36,931 nt of DNA from an archaeon. GTDB lineage: Archaea; Thermoproteota; Nitrososphaeria; Nitrososphaerales; Gagatemarchaeaceae. The notes under the pieces are model-generated. The model saw nothing but the letters and a program-made list of their open reading frames with translations. It did not search any database and was not told the origin of the DNA. Positions 23,545-31,640 of the stretch are shown here, piece after piece. Every line of letters starts with the position of its first letter. The first letter of the stretch is position 1. The stretch lies in NCBI GenBank assembly GCA_902812495.1, contig CADDZR010000012.1:1-36931 (forward strand), given 5' to 3'. A program made the translations under genes and the position numbers.

Positions 23545-23819
23545 AAACTCTTCCTCTCTTCCTTTGCCCTAACCTTGACGACACCAAAGTGAACAGCACA
23601 AGAGACGCAATAATATTTGACAAGTGTTGGCGCGGCTATGTATGCTCCCTGTTGCCTTAGCTCCTTTGCAAGCGAAGGCTCGACAAGACTCATCCTTGTT
23701 GTTATTTTCTTTGCCTTGTCCCTAGGGACTAGAGCACCACAGTTGCTACAGTGGATAAAATCGCTCCTTCCCTTACCCCCCTTTGCCCTGCCCCTGCTTT
23801 TTCTCTTCTTTGCCATCAT
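23541..23819 (-). CDS. rps26e: Ribosomal protein S26e
   Basis: A small-subunit ribosomal protein near the mRNA exit site. The 92-residue product begins with a very basic arm (KKRKSRGRAKGGKGR) and carries the zinc site HCSNCGALVPRDKA and YYCVSCAVHFGVV. S26e occurs in eukaryotes and TACK archaea but is missing from euryarchaea, so it is a useful lineage marker. Two adjacent ATG codons (23819, 23816) are both possible starts; a TATA-like GATAATGATAATAG lies about 28 bp upstream. It is convergent with the phosphatidyltransferase gene. Confidence 0.93.
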   Translation of the reverse strand: MMAKKRKSRGRAKGGKGRSDFIHCSNCGALVPRDKAKKITTRMSLVEPSLAKELRQQGAYIAAPTLVKYYCVSCAVHFGVVKVRAKEERKSF

Positions 23820-23857
23820 TTAAGCCAGTATTTCACTTGCTATTATCATTATCGGAT

Positions 23858-24769
23858 TCATTCCCGCCTGTATGGCACGCCGAGTGCTTTAGGTACCCTG
23901 CTCTTCTTTCCTATCGCAGCAACAACTGCTAGAGTTACGACGTAAGGAAGCATACCAAGAAAATCGTCAACATAGGGTATTGTCCTTCTCACAGATGGTA
24001 TGATGCTGATCCATATGCTTGCACTTTGTGAGAAGCCAAATATCATTGAACCAACTATTGCGAATAATGGATTCCATCCTGAGAATACAACTGTTGCAAG
24101 AGCTATAAATCCCCTTCCAGCTGTTATGTCCTTTGTAATCTGTCCTAGAAGGTCCGTGCTCATGTAAGCGCCAGCTAAGCCTGCCAATGTAGAACCTACA
24201 ACTGTTGCAATTATCCTAGTTTTCTCTACATTGATTCCGGCCGAATCAGCAGCATCTGGATTCTCACCAGCTGCAGTAACTTGAATTCCAAGCTTAGTTC
24301 TTGAGATGATATACCAGAGAATAAAGGCCAGTACAAATGTGCCGATGACAAGGAATCTAAGCTGTCCCCATGGCGTTGGAATAGTGATAGGTGTTTCTGG
24401 TTCTGTTGTTGAGCCGACACCCCAGACAGCAAGTGTTGCAAAAGGTACAAAGCCAGCTCCAAAGATGTTTATTCCAACACCACTTATGACCTGATCCCCC
24501 TTCAGGTAGACGGATATTGTCCCGTGTACAACCCCAAAAAGTGAGCCTGTGAGCATGCCAGCCACTAGGCCAAGGTAAGGATTCAGTGTGAAGAAACTAA
24601 CGTAAAAACCTGTCCAAGCGGATACAAGCATTATACCCTCTAGCCCTATGTTAACAACACCTGCTTTCTCAGTAAATATCTCGCCGAGAGATGCAAGTGC
24701 AATTGGAACCATGGCATTCAACGAGCTGAGTATAAAGAGGCCTAACGTAGAGATATCTAACGAAACCAT
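23858..24769 (-). CDS. BMP-type ABC importer, permease subunit 2
   Basis: A 303-residue inner permease of a nucleoside-type importer (BPD_transp_2 family), with eight or nine spans. The segment GEIFTEKAGVVNIGLEGIMLVSAWTGF near residue 28-54 is the family signature; the later GINVEKTRIIATVVGSTLAGLAGAYMS and FIALATVVFSGWNPLFA are also typical. It starts with an ATG at 24769, preceded by a GGAGG site nine bases upstream, inside the end of permease 1 (13 bp overlap). Last gene of the four-gene importer operon. Confidence 0.9.
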   Translation of the reverse strand: MVSLDISTLGLFILSSLNAMVPIALASLGEIFTEKAGVVNIGLEGIMLVSAWTGFYVSFFTLNPYLGLVAGMLTGSLFGVVHGTISVYLKGDQVISGVGINIFGAGFVPFATLAVWGVGSTTEPETPITIPTPWGQLRFLVIGTFVLAFILWYIISRTKLGIQVTAAGENPDAADSAGINVEKTRIIATVVGSTLAGLAGAYMSTDLLGQITKDITAGRGFIALATVVFSGWNPLFAIVGSMIFGFSQSASIWISIIPSVRRTIPYVDDFLGMLPYVVTLAVVAAIGKKSRVPKALGVPYRRE

Positions 24770-25794
24770 CTGCCTATCCTCCTGAATGCTTCCGGTGCTG
24801 CAATTGAAACAACAATTATTCCCTCTATTACCTGAACAATCCAGTATGGGACGTTTGCGTAAAGCTGTACAGCAGTGACACCTGTTTGTAATGCCCCAAA
24901 GAATATGCCAGAGGCTATTATGCCAAGCGGGTGGTTCCTGCCCATGAGCGCTACTCCTATCCCGTTCAAACCAATGTTGAGAAGGTTGCTAAGGTCTGTG
25001 TATATTGCAAAGGGAGTCTGCCTTCCCAAGACCTGCACAGAGCCAGCAGCACCCGCAGCCAAACCACCAATGAGGAAGGCGTAGAGCATAGATTTTTCTG
25101 TAGATATACCTCCGAACCTTGCAGCTTCTTGATTAAGTCCTGCTGCCCTGAGCTCGTAACCGCTTGGAGTAAGCCAGAGGTAAAAATAGAAAAGAACAGC
25201 AACCACCAAAGAAAAGAAGAGTGCAGATGGAACTTGTATATTCCCAAATAGCATCGGGAATCTCATGAATGGTGGTGCGCTTACTGTTTTTTCCTGCCTA
25301 ACAGGGTCAACAAGTAGTGTTGCTGTTATATAAAGTGCCAAATAGAATGAAACCCAGTTAAGCATAATTGTTGATATGACCTCGTTAACATTCCTGTAGG
25401 CTTTTAGAATGAAGGCAGGAAAGGACCAAAGAGCTCCCGCTAGACAGGAGAAAAGTACAGCAAGGGGTAGCTTTGTAAAGTCTGGAACAGGAAGAAACGC
25501 TACCGAAATTGCAGCTATCGCACCCATGTAGACCTGCCCCTCTGCACCGATATTGAATAGACCAACCCTTAATCCTATGGCAAAGGTAAGCGCTGTCAGT
25601 ATTAGAGGTGTCGTGTTACCAAAGGTTGTTTCTATTCCGTTCAGCGAACCAAAAGCACCAGAGAAAAGGGAGAAGAAAGTAAGAGCTGGGTTGTATCCAA
25701 GAGCGGCAAGTACAATTGCTGATGCTAGAAATCCGATCCCTGCAGCAAAAGCCGATTCTGCGAGAGGATAAAGAAGCCTGACCCATTGTTTCAG
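24757..25794 (-). CDS. BMP-type ABC importer, permease subunit 1, CTG start
   Basis: A 345-residue permease. The first ATG of the frame (25527) falls in the middle of the family signature LFNIGAEGQVYMGAIA, so the real start is upstream. The frame is intact back to an in-frame TAG at 25797-25795 and reads KQWVRLLYPLAESAFAAGIG, then GYNPALTFFSLFSGAFGSL, then TTPLILTALTFAIGLR, the normal N-terminus of this family. There is no ATG, GTG or TTG in this 267-bp stretch. A CTG at 25794 overlaps the ATPase stop (CTGA) and has GGAGG nine bases upstream, matching the usual ATGA overlap. So a CTG start is the best reading; a start lost by mutation is the alternative. Confidence 0.85.
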   Translation of the reverse strand: MKQWVRLLYPLAESAFAAGIGFLASAIVLAALGYNPALTFFSLFSGAFGSLNGIETTFGNTTPLILTALTFAIGLRVGLFNIGAEGQVYMGAIAAISVAFLPVPDFTKLPLAVLFSCLAGALWSFPAFILKAYRNVNEVISTIMLNWVSFYLALYITATLLVDPVRQEKTVSAPPFMRFPMLFGNIQVPSALFFSLVVAVLFYFYLWLTPSGYELRAAGLNQEAARFGGISTEKSMLYAFLIGGLAAGAAGSVQVLGRQTPFAIYTDLSNLLNIGLNGIGVALMGRNHPLGIIASGIFFGALQTGVTAVQLYANVPYWIVQVIEGIIVVSIAAPEAFRRIGRWFR

Positions 25795-27314
25795 CTACTT
25801 ACGCCTCCCATCAAAAGCCCTATTCTCTCTCTAGTCACATTCTTTGAAGGGATTATGTCCATTATCCTACCTTCAAACATAACTGCTACCCTGTCCGAAA
25901 GCTGCAGCACTTCATCTAGGTCAGCTGAGATAAGGAGTATAGCTTTCCCTTTTGATCTCATCTCCAGAATTAGATTTCTCATGTATTCTGTTGAGGACAC
26001 ATCAAGTCCTCTTGTTGGCTGGCAGGCAAGTACAAATGTTGGCTCGCTACTAAGCTCTCTCGAGACAACGACCTTCTGCTGATTGCCCCCGCTTAGACTT
26101 CTTACACTCGTCAATGTGCTCGGTGCAACTATACTGAATCTTTCAACAAGCTTCCTTACAAAGTTCCTTACCTTTGTCCAAGAAATGGTAAATGAACCAG
26201 CAAGGAATTCCCTATCCCTATGCTTACCAAGCAGGATGTTTTCCTCGAGGTTCATGTCGAGGATAAGGCCTGTTTTTGTCCTGTCTTCAGGGATGAGGGC
26301 CGCACCCACCTTCCTTATCTCCCTTGGTGTTAGACCTGAAATATCTATCTTGTTCAGCAAAATCTTGCCAGAACTTACCTTCCTAATACCGCTCAGTGCC
26401 TCTGCCAATTCAGTCTGACCGTTTCCCTCAACGCCTGCAATACCAAGTATCTCTCCCCGCCTTAAGGAAAAACTAACACCCCTTACAGCCTCCCTTCCCA
26501 TGTTGTCATGGACAACAAGGTTCTCGACCTTCAGAATTTCTTCTCCAGGTTCAGATTCTCTTCTTGTAAGGACGAGTTCAACATCCCTCCCAACCATCAT
26601 CTTTGCAAGCATGTTTGGCGTTGAGTCCTTTGCATTTATTTTACCTGAGACTGCACCTTTCCTGAGTACAGTTATCCTATCGCAGACCTGCATAACTTCC
26701 TTAAGCTTGTGCGTTATGAATATTACAGATCTTCCTTGCTCCTTGAGGGAGATTAAGGTGCTGAAAAGTTCGTCTGTTTCATTAGGTGTCAGGGATGAGG
26801 TTGGCTCGTCAAGGATGAGGACCTTCACGTTCCTGTAAAGCATTTTAAGTATCTCAACCCTCTGCCTTGTTCCAAGGGAAAGGTTCTCGACCTTTTCATC
26901 CAAGGGAACCTTTAACCCTGTTTTCTCACATATCTTCATTATCTCTTCCCTTGTCAACCTTGCATCCTTCCCCCTAGGATTTACTCCTGTCCCAAGTACG
27001 ATGTTCTCGAAGGCAGTAAAGCTTCCCACTAAGGCAAAGTGTTGCTGGACCATACCAATACCGCTTTTAAGCGCGTCCTTTGGTCTCCTGAATGATACAT
27101 TCTTTCCCTCGACAAAAATCTCTCCCCTCGTTGGCCTAATTATGCCGTAGATTATCTTTGTCAGTGTTGTTTTTCCTGCCCCGTTTTCGCCGAGTAGCCC
27201 GTGTATCTCGCCATGATTTAATTCAAAATCAACATTCTTCAGCGCGACAGTTCCGTCTGGATATATCTTTGTCACACCTTTAGCTTGAAGGAGATAGGTG
27301 CTCAATTTGAACAC
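25791..27314 (-). CDS. BMP-type ABC importer, duplicated ATPase subunit
   Basis: A 507-residue protein with two ABC domains that powers the importer. Domain 1 has Walker A GENGAGKTT (42-50), the signature LSLGTRQRVEILKMLYR and Walker B VLILDEPTS. Domain 2 has a degenerate Walker A GVEGNGQTEL, the signature LSGGNQQKVVVSREL and a degenerate Walker B (FVLACQPTRGLD), as is normal for this sugar/nucleoside importer class, where the second site hydrolyses poorly. The start is a GTG at 27314 without a clear Shine-Dalgarno site. It follows the binding-protein gene by 22 bp. Confidence 0.93.
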   Translation of the reverse strand: MFKLSTYLLQAKGVTKIYPDGTVALKNVDFELNHGEIHGLLGENGAGKTTLTKIIYGIIRPTRGEIFVEGKNVSFRRPKDALKSGIGMVQQHFALVGSFTAFENIVLGTGVNPRGKDARLTREEIMKICEKTGLKVPLDEKVENLSLGTRQRVEILKMLYRNVKVLILDEPTSSLTPNETDELFSTLISLKEQGRSVIFITHKLKEVMQVCDRITVLRKGAVSGKINAKDSTPNMLAKMMVGRDVELVLTRRESEPGEEILKVENLVVHDNMGREAVRGVSFSLRRGEILGIAGVEGNGQTELAEALSGIRKVSSGKILLNKIDISGLTPREIRKVGAALIPEDRTKTGLILDMNLEENILLGKHRDREFLAGSFTISWTKVRNFVRKLVERFSIVAPSTLTSVRSLSGGNQQKVVVSRELSSEPTFVLACQPTRGLDVSSTEYMRNLILEMRSKGKAILLISADLDEVLQLSDRVAVMFEGRIMDIIPSKNVTRERIGLLMGGVSS

Positions 27315-27316
27315 TA

Positions 27317-27345
27317 AGAAAAGGAGGTGGCGGAACCTAGCCGCC
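27317..27345 (-). terminator. Hairpin and T-rich tract after the BMP gene
   Basis: On the minus strand GGCGG (27345-27341) pairs with CCGCC (27333-27329) around a seven-base loop that contains the BMP stop codon, followed by ACCTCCTTTTCTT. Such an element between a binding protein and its ABC subunits commonly lowers expression of the later genes. A partial terminator or 3'-end stabiliser is inferred. Confidence 0.45.
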
Positions 27346-28635
27346 CAGTCTGTTCCGCCAGTAGTTAAGAGCGTCAGTTGTTACAACGTACGGGACGCTG
27401 ACTTGGCCTGTCTTTATTAGGTTTGCAAGTGTGTTTGCGTAATCATAGACGGGGCCGCAATCCTGGACTACCTTGTTTCTCATCTCCTGTATCCTGTTCA
27501 TTATGTCTGTGGCATTAAGTGTCTTACCTGCCTGGGCTGCTATCTGGAGGAACTGCTGTACATCTGCAACATCGCTCATCTTTATTCCTCCCTCTTTCAT
27601 GCCAAGCTGGAGCGAACCCTGGTGCTTTTGCATGTAGTCGTTCCACGAGCCATTTAGAGCTAGCTGGGTTGCAACATAAACGCCTACATCTACCCTCTTT
27701 TCCATGCTTGCAAGTATGAAACCGGGAGCTATCCAGTCCTGGTCAGAGTCGACACCTATACCAAATGGCGGGCCCATTGTCTTACCCTGAGCTACTTCTT
27801 GTGCTGCCTTAAATATACCGTTACCTGTTGCTCCTGCAACATTGTAAGAGACAACAGCACCTTGCTGGAACTGAGCAAGTGCTGTCTGTTCCCCAACAGT
27901 TGGGTCGTTGAACGTGTTTGTGTACTTGTATAGTACTGTTATGTTGTGTATTGGCTTGCCTATCTGCTTTGAGTAGTTCATTGCCCAGTGGACACCCCAT
28001 TTGTATCCTATCTCAAACTTGTAGAGAACTGGTATTGGGATTCCGAGGACATTGCCGACAGAATACTGCCCCATTCCTTTGTTGCTGTAGCAGTCTGCGA
28101 CAAATGCAGCAAGTGCACCAACTACCGCGCTTCCCTCATTCTCCTTGAATCCAACGTTTAGCACGTTAGGAAGGCCGGGTACAAAGCCGTCTATTATTGC
28201 AAACTTCTGGTTTGGAAATTCTCTAGCTGTTTTGTTGACAGCATCTGTAAGCAGGAAGCCAACTGCAATTATTATTACAGGCGGGTTCTTTGAACCTGCC
28301 AGCTTCTCTAGGTTTGGAACGTAGTCGTTCTGCGTCGGGCTCTGGAGCCCAATTACCTGTAACCCGAAGTCCTGTGCAGCCTTCGTAGCACCAAGATAGG
28401 CCATATCGTTAAAGCTCAGGTCTCCTCTACCACCGACATCAAAGACAACACCTATTGTTTTGTTGGATGTTGTGACAGATGTTTGTGATGTCTGGGTTGA
28501 AGATGGCTGGGTAGAGTACTGCTGGGACTGGGAACTTGTGTAGAGATAGTAGATAGCAACCCCGGCAACAACAATGAGAATTATTATAACAGCTGTGGCG
28601 GCTGCGCTTATGCCTTTATTTCTTTTAACCAGCAT
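27337..28635 (-). CDS. BMP-family nucleoside-binding protein
   Basis: The extracellular substrate-binding protein of the importer, 432 residues. An N-terminal membrane anchor (about 8-29, AAATAVIIILIVVAGVAIYYLY) is followed by a Ser/Thr/Gln-rich linker (30-58) with no lipobox cysteine, so it is held by the uncleaved or cleaved anchor rather than a lipid. The BMP domain then begins with IGVVFDVGGRGDLSFNDMAYLGATKA, the PnrA-type signature, and contains VGALAAF and GIGVDSDQDW. Homologues bind purine nucleosides, so nucleoside uptake is the likely role. The ATG at 28635 lies in a 124-bp divergent promoter shared with the peptide importer. Confidence 0.93.
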   Translation of the reverse strand: MLVKRNKGISAAATAVIIILIVVAGVAIYYLYTSSQSQQYSTQPSSTQTSQTSVTTSNKTIGVVFDVGGRGDLSFNDMAYLGATKAAQDFGLQVIGLQSPTQNDYVPNLEKLAGSKNPPVIIIAVGFLLTDAVNKTAREFPNQKFAIIDGFVPGLPNVLNVGFKENEGSAVVGALAAFVADCYSNKGMGQYSVGNVLGIPIPVLYKFEIGYKWGVHWAMNYSKQIGKPIHNITVLYKYTNTFNDPTVGEQTALAQFQQGAVVSYNVAGATGNGIFKAAQEVAQGKTMGPPFGIGVDSDQDWIAPGFILASMEKRVDVGVYVATQLALNGSWNDYMQKHQGSLQLGMKEGGIKMSDVADVQQFLQIAAQAGKTLNATDIMNRIQEMRNKVVQDCGPVYDYANTLANLIKTGQVSVPYVVTTDALNYWRNRLGG

Positions 28636-28759
28636 AATGTATCTTCGGCAACCCTAATTATTACTAAGTATTTAACTGATTTTACACAACATAGCTTACT
28701 TAACAAAACCAAGTTGTGTTGAATTTGGAAGAAACTATATATTGGTGAGACAGGGAGGC
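28636..28759. promoter_or_regulatory. Divergent promoter region, nucleoside and peptide importers
   Basis: TTAAATACTTAGTAATAATT on the minus strand (about 28657-28676) is the TATA candidate for the BMP gene, with a leader of about ten bases. ACTATATATTG (28734-28744) is the TATA candidate for the peptide importer, about 22-30 bp before its ATG at 28760. The spacer between them is A/T-rich, with no clear palindrome. Confidence 0.5.
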
Positions 28760-29740
28760 ATGCGAAGAATGGCTGGGCTCTGGAGATATATTCTGCGAAG
28801 ATTACTCTTTGTAATCCCAGTTTTTTTGGCTGTAACTTTATTAACTTTCCTGATAACAAATGCGGCAGGAGATCCAGTTCAAATAGTAAAGTTCGCAATT
28901 CGACGTATTACGCCTGCCCAGGTAGCTGCATTAGAGGCTTATTATCACACGAACGAACCTATCTTTGCTAGATACTTTTACTGGCTCTTTTCTTTTCTCC
29001 AAGGAGACCTTGGGACATCACTTCGGGGTGGGTTAGTAGCTAGTAAAATACTTCCGTGGATAGGAACAACACTTGAGTTGCAGTTCTTGGCGCTCGCTTT
29101 TAGTCTCGCAATAGGAATACCACTTGGAGTCTACTCCGCACTAAAACAGTATTCTAAGGCAGATGTTGTTATATCAAGCATTGCAATTTTTGGGTATTCG
29201 ATGCCTACATTTTGGCTAGGAATACAAGCTATAATCGTTTTTTCACTTTACCTAAAGTGGTTACCCTTTGGGGGTGCTATTTCACCTTATCCACCTTACT
29301 GGGGGGGTTCCATATATACTGACATCATAGGGCATCTAATCCTGCCAGTCGGCGTGTTGACATTTGTTTCCTTAGCAACATTTACAAGGCTTCTTCGTGC
29401 AAGCATAGTAGAGGTTCTAAGGCAAGATTTCATCCTAGCTGCTAGGGCAAGTGGGCTCAGAGAAAGAGTTGTCGTGTACAAACATGCACTCAAGAATGCT
29501 ATATCACCAATAGTGACTATTACAGGTCTATCCATAGGCCTCTCATTAGCTGGAGCACCTATCACAGAAACTGTCTTTAGCTGGCCTGGGCTAGGTTATG
29601 CTTATGTGCAAGCAGTGAATGCACTCGACCTCCCAGTAGTTCAAGACCTAACAGCAATAATTACAATAGTGGTGTTATTGGTAACTATACTAACTGACAT
29701 TTCCTACGCTTATCTTGACCCGAGAGTGAGGCTGGAATAA
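28760..29740 (+). CDS. dppB: Peptide ABC importer permease DppB/OppB
   Basis: The first transmembrane subunit of an oligopeptide/dipeptide importer, with six spans. WRYILRRLLFVIPVFLAVTLLTFLI is the standard N-terminus; the cytoplasmic EAA loop is DFILAARASGLRERVVVYKHALKNAISP. The frame opens at a TTG (28742), but the ATG at 28760 or 28769 fits better: GGGAGG lies just upstream and a TATA box at about 28738 would put the transcript start near 28760. It is two bases from dppC. Codon choice looks slightly more A/T-rich than in the housekeeping genes, so the importer may have been acquired; not tested. Confidence 0.92.
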   Translation: MRRMAGLWRYILRRLLFVIPVFLAVTLLTFLITNAAGDPVQIVKFAIRRITPAQVAALEAYYHTNEPIFARYFYWLFSFLQGDLGTSLRGGLVASKILPWIGTTLELQFLALAFSLAIGIPLGVYSALKQYSKADVVISSIAIFGYSMPTFWLGIQAIIVFSLYLKWLPFGGAISPYPPYWGGSIYTDIIGHLILPVGVLTFVSLATFTRLLRASIVEVLRQDFILAARASGLRERVVVYKHALKNAISPIVTITGLSIGLSLAGAPITETVFSWPGLGYAYVQAVNALDLPVVQDLTAIITIVVLLVTILTDISYAYLDPRVRLE

Positions 29741-29742
29741 AA

Positions 29743-30651
29743 ATGGAAACGTCAAACAAAAAGTTAGCAAAAAAGAGAAGGTCCGCTAGCCAGCTAGCTG
29801 TTGTGTGGAGGAGGTTCAGACGAAACAAAGCAGCAATTGCAGGGCTTGTACTTGTAGGGTTTGTAGTGTTTATGGCTGTTTTCGGTTCCTTTTTCGCACC
29901 CTTCCCTCCGAGGAGTTTTCCATGTCTGTACAAAGGTTGCACCTCTCTGCCACCCTTTCAAGACTGGTCTCACCCACTTGGTACAGAGCCTTCAGGGATA
30001 GATGTTTACAGCGAAATACTCCAGAGTGCTAGAAACGACCTATATGTTGGATTGGCTGCCACATTAATATCTGTTGCAATTGGACTTGGGATTGGTGTAG
30101 CATCTGGTTACAGTTCTGGTGTCTCAGGTGCATTATTGCTTGGAATAACACAGGTTTTTCTTGTTTTACCAGTACTTGTTTTAATACTTCTCTTTTCTAG
30201 AATTTTAGTACTTCTTGTTGCACAGGGCTTTGGGCTTACAATAATAGTTTTGATTCTTGGTATATTTGGCTGGCCCGGTATAGCTTATATAACCAGGGGC
30301 GAAACTCTAAGGTTGAAGGAAGCAGAGTTTATACAGGCTACGAAAGCATTAGGTGCGAGTAAGAGTAGAATTTTATTCAGGCATATCATGCCAAATATCC
30401 TCTCCCCTGTTATAGTTATCGCAACTCTTACCGTTGCGGCAAACATACTCACAGAAGCAGCGATTAGCTTTCTAGGATTTGGGGATCCTAACACCTCTAC
30501 TTGGGGACAAATGTTAAATGATGGATTCTCGTGGTTAAACTATTGGTGGATCTCTTTCTTTCCAGGCATAATGATTGTATTTAGCACTCTGGGGTTCAAC
30601 CTTCTTGGAGACGGTCTTTCGGAAGCGTTAAACCCAAGGCTTAAGGAGTGA
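29743..30651 (+). CDS. dppC: Peptide ABC importer permease DppC/OppC
   Basis: The second permease, 302 residues. A basic N-terminus (SNKKLAKKRRSASQLAVVWRRFRRNKAAIAG) leads into the first span, followed by the DppC-type HPLGTEPSGIDVYSEIL segment and the EAA loop EFIQATKALGASKSRILFRHIMPN. An extra outside stretch with two cysteines (SFPCLYKGCTSLP, about 59-71) is present between the first span and the HPLGT motif. The ATG at 29743 is two bases after dppB, and the stop overlaps the dppD region. Confidence 0.93.
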   Translation: METSNKKLAKKRRSASQLAVVWRRFRRNKAAIAGLVLVGFVVFMAVFGSFFAPFPPRSFPCLYKGCTSLPPFQDWSHPLGTEPSGIDVYSEILQSARNDLYVGLAATLISVAIGLGIGVASGYSSGVSGALLLGITQVFLVLPVLVLILLFSRILVLLVAQGFGLTIIVLILGIFGWPGIAYITRGETLRLKEAEFIQATKALGASKSRILFRHIMPNILSPVIVIATLTVAANILTEAAISFLGFGDPNTSTWGQMLNDGFSWLNYWWISFFPGIMIVFSTLGFNLLGDGLSEALNPRLKE

Positions 30652-30656
30652 GTGCG

Positions 30657-31637
30657 GTGGGTGAAGAGATACTCCGAGTGGAGAATCTAAAGACATATTT
30701 CTTTACAGAGGCAGGTGTTGTAAAGGCAGTTGACGGCGTTTCTTTTTCTGTTTATGAAGGGGAACCACTTGGAATAGTTGGGGAGACAGGCTCGGGTAAG
30801 ACTGTAACTTCTCTTTCCATAATGAGAATTGTGCCTCCTCCAGGTAAGATTATCTCTGGTAGAATAATTTACAGAGGTGAAGACTTGCTAGAGAAAAGCG
30901 AGGATGAAATGAGAAAGATAAGAGGTAAGAAAATAGCAATTGTCTTCCAAGACCCAAATTCTTCGCTTGACCCACTCTTTACAGTAGAGTCTCAGCTAAA
31001 CGAAGTAATTATGGCACACTTGAAAGTGACAAAACAAGAAGCAAGGAATCGAGCTCTTGAACTACTGAAGATGGTAAGGATACCCGACCCAGAAGCGAGA
31101 CTGAAGGCTTATCCGCACGAGTTAAGTGGTGGTATGAGACAGAGGGTTGCAATAGCAAGAGCTTTAGCAAACGAACCTGACATTCTTATTGCAGATGAAC
31201 CAACAACAAACCTAGATGTTACAATCCAGGCTCAGATAATCGAGCTATTAAAGGAACTACAATCAAAGCTTAAGATGACACTTATAATGATAACGCACGA
31301 TATGGGTCTTGTTGCAGAAACTACTAAGAGGGTTGTTGTTCTCTACGCAGGAAGCGTTGCGGAAATAGCTCCAACAAATGAAATATTCAAGTCTATGAGA
31401 CATCCTTATACAGCCGCACTATTAAAAGCAGTTCCACGGATTGACAGAAGAAAAGAGCTTAAGCCTATTCCTGGAAGCATACCAAATCTGATAGACCCAC
31501 CTTCTGGTTGTAGATTCCATCCAAGGTGTCCATATGTAATACAGAGATGTATCGAAGAAGTCCCTGAGCTAGAATTTACTGACCAGAGAGCTGTTGCATG
31601 CCATAGATGGAAAGAACTCTCTCTGAAAGGTGAATGA
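30657..31637 (+). CDS. dppD: Peptide ABC importer ATPase DppD
   Basis: One of two ATPases of the peptide importer, 326 residues from the GTG at 30657. Walker A GETGSGKT, signature LSGGMRQRVAIARAL and Walker B ILIADEPTTNLD are intact. The C-terminal oligopeptide-importer extension has cysteines in PPSGCRFHPRCPYVIQRC and VACHRW, a pattern that in homologues holds an iron-sulfur cluster. The frame starts at GTG 30648, overlapping the dppC stop, but GGAG at 30645-30648 is eight bases before the GTG at 30657, so that start is preferred. Confidence 0.93.
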   Translation: MGEEILRVENLKTYFFTEAGVVKAVDGVSFSVYEGEPLGIVGETGSGKTVTSLSIMRIVPPPGKIISGRIIYRGEDLLEKSEDEMRKIRGKKIAIVFQDPNSSLDPLFTVESQLNEVIMAHLKVTKQEARNRALELLKMVRIPDPEARLKAYPHELSGGMRQRVAIARALANEPDILIADEPTTNLDVTIQAQIIELLKELQSKLKMTLIMITHDMGLVAETTKRVVVLYAGSVAEIAPTNEIFKSMRHPYTAALLKAVPRIDRRKELKPIPGSIPNLIDPPSGCRFHPRCPYVIQRCIEEVPELEFTDQRAVACHRWKELSLKGE

Positions 31638-31640
31638 GCT

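Noticed and set aside
25765-25786. ATG at 25786 as start of ABC permease 1
   Set aside because: It is in another frame: reading from it gives GQASLSSRRIGFCC, unlike the family. The correct frame is intact back to the TAG at 25797-25795, so the CTG is preferred over a frameshift.
25791-27314. Pseudogenisation of the ATPase second domain
   Set aside because: The degenerate Walker A (GVEGNGQTE) and Walker B (LACQPTRGLD) of domain 2 are normal for this importer class.
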